Assembly (NCBI GenBank): GCA_021845555.1
Contig: JAJZVS010000260.1
Coordinates: 1 to 5,613, forward strand
Reading direction: 5' to 3'
Origin: Pseudomonadota bacterium
GTDB lineage: Bacteria; Pseudomonadota; Alphaproteobacteria; Acetobacterales; Acetobacteraceae
DNA: 5,613 nt
Within the stretch, counting starts at the first letter, position 1; every line of letters begins with the position of its first letter. This document shows, in pieces, positions 4,959-5,613 of the stretch. Below the pieces are notes generated by a model that was not told the DNA's origin, searched no databases, and worked only from the letters and a program-made list of their open reading frames with translations. The position numbers were made by a program, and so were the translations under genes.

Positions 4959-5613
4959 ATGGCATTTTCCATCGTGGCGCTCTGTCGTCGCTCCGGCCAG
5001 GTCGGCGTCGCGGTGTGCGGCTCCCTCATTGCCGTCGGCGCGCGGATCGGCGTGTGCGCCGCCGGGGTGGGCGCGGTCCTGGTGCAGTTCCGCCCCGAGC
5101 CGCGCCTGGCCGAACAGGGGCTGGCGCTGCTGCGGTCCGGGAAGGACGCGACGGGCACGCTGAAGGCGCTGGTCGCCGCCGATCCGCATGCCAACTGGCG
5201 GCAGATCGCGGTGCTCGATGCCGCCGGCGACACCGCCGTGTTCAGCGGCCAGCGCACCCAGCCGGAGATGAGCGAGGCGCCGACGCAGGACGCCTGCGCG
5301 ATCGGCAACCGGCTCGCTTCGAGCGTGGTGCCGGCGGCGATGCTACAGGGGTGGCAGGCGGAGCCGGCGCTGCCGTTGGCCGAACGCCTGCTGCGCGCGC
5401 TGGAAGAAGGCCAGCGCGCGGGCGGCGGCCAGGCGCCGGGGCGCAGTGCCCTGCTGCGGGTGGCGCACGCGCCCGGCCTCAACCTGGTCGATCTGCGGGT
5501 GGATTGGCACGAAGCGCCGGTCGCCGAACTGCGCGCGTTATGGGACCGCCATCGCCCGCTTGCCAACGATCTCCTGTTGCGCGGCATCGATCCCGACAAT
5601 CCCGCGGTCCGTC
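4959..5613 (+). CDS. DUF1028 domain protein (Ntn-hydrolase-like), 3' end cut by the window
   Basis: The frame is open from ATG 4959 to the window edge, 218 codons, with AGGA at 4949-4952 (6 nt spacing). The start MAFSIVALC, then GQVGVAVCGSLIAVGAR (13-29) and the glycine-rich AAGVGAV (34-40), are the DUF1028 N-terminal pattern (typically M-T-F-S-I-V-A-R). IAVLDAAGDTAVFSG near 83-97, an ACAIGNRLAS segment near 112-121, LPLAERLLRALEEGQ near 137-151 and VDLRVDWHEAPVAELRALW near 177-195 continue it. The family has an Ntn-hydrolase fold but its substrate is not established. Homologues recalled from memory are about 225-230 residues, so perhaps ten residues are missing. Residue 2 is Ala rather than the usual Thr/Ser. 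It is transcribed away from the operon and probably belongs to another transcription unit continuing to the right. Confidence 0.85.
   Translation, partial: MAFSIVALCRRSGQVGVAVCGSLIAVGARIGVCAAGVGAVLVQFRPEPRLAEQGLALLRSGKDATGTLKALVAADPHANWRQIAVLDAAGDTAVFSGQRTQPEMSEAPTQDACAIGNRLASSVVPAAMLQGWQAEPALPLAERLLRALEEGQRAGGGQAPGRSALLRVAHAPGLNLVDLRVDWHEAPVAELRALWDRHRPLANDLLLRGIDPDNPAVR

Overview
The window is very GC-rich, with G or C at most third codon positions and genes packed tightly or overlapping. Together with the protein families seen, this suggests an alphaproteobacterium, plausibly Acetobacteraceae-like. That placement is an inference from composition and protein style; there is no rRNA or other marker gene in the window.

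Layout: (1) bases 1-69, + strand, are the last 22 codons of a gene entering from the left, possibly a polysaccharide deacetylase. (2) Bases 83-4801 hold a five-gene minus-strand operon. In transcription order it runs: nucleoside phosphorylase (4801-3968), DoxX/DoxD-like membrane protein (3987-3391), TIGR04282/DUF2064 GT-A-type glycosyltransferase (3336-2530), multi-spanning GT87/DUF2029 GT-C glycosyltransferase (2451-1120), and a SPASM-type radical SAM enzyme (1123-83). (3) Bases 4802-4958 are a divergent intergenic region that should carry promoters in both directions. (4) From 4959 to the right edge, + strand, is a nearly complete DUF1028 gene (Ntn-hydrolase fold). No stretch longer than about 160 bases lacks a gene, and only 13 bases separate the convergent genes at 69/83.

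How the genes may work together: a phosphorylase acting on a nucleoside-like substrate, a soluble GT-A transferase, a polyprenol-phosphate-sugar-type membrane transferase and a radical SAM enzyme suggest a pathway that makes or modifies a glycosylated, membrane-associated product. TIGR04282 is named for arsenosugar gene clusters, which also tend to contain a nucleoside phosphorylase and a radical SAM enzyme. The radical SAM protein here is not obviously the arsenosugar enzyme, so the product remains unknown.

The most striking feature lies in the gaps. The two apparent intergenic gaps of the operon (about 78 and 54 bases) are bridged base by base by chains of tiny ORFs. The stop codon of each tiny ORF overlaps the start of the next as ATGA or GTGA. 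One chain is a 14-bp tandem repeat in which each standard unit is a five-codon minicistron (for example MTLAP-stop). The other is non-repetitive (14 codons, then 6 codons). With the ATGA overlap at 1120-1123, translation could pass from the DoxX-like gene to the radical SAM gene entirely by termination-reinitiation. The two downstream genes at the ends of the chains have no visible Shine-Dalgarno sequence.
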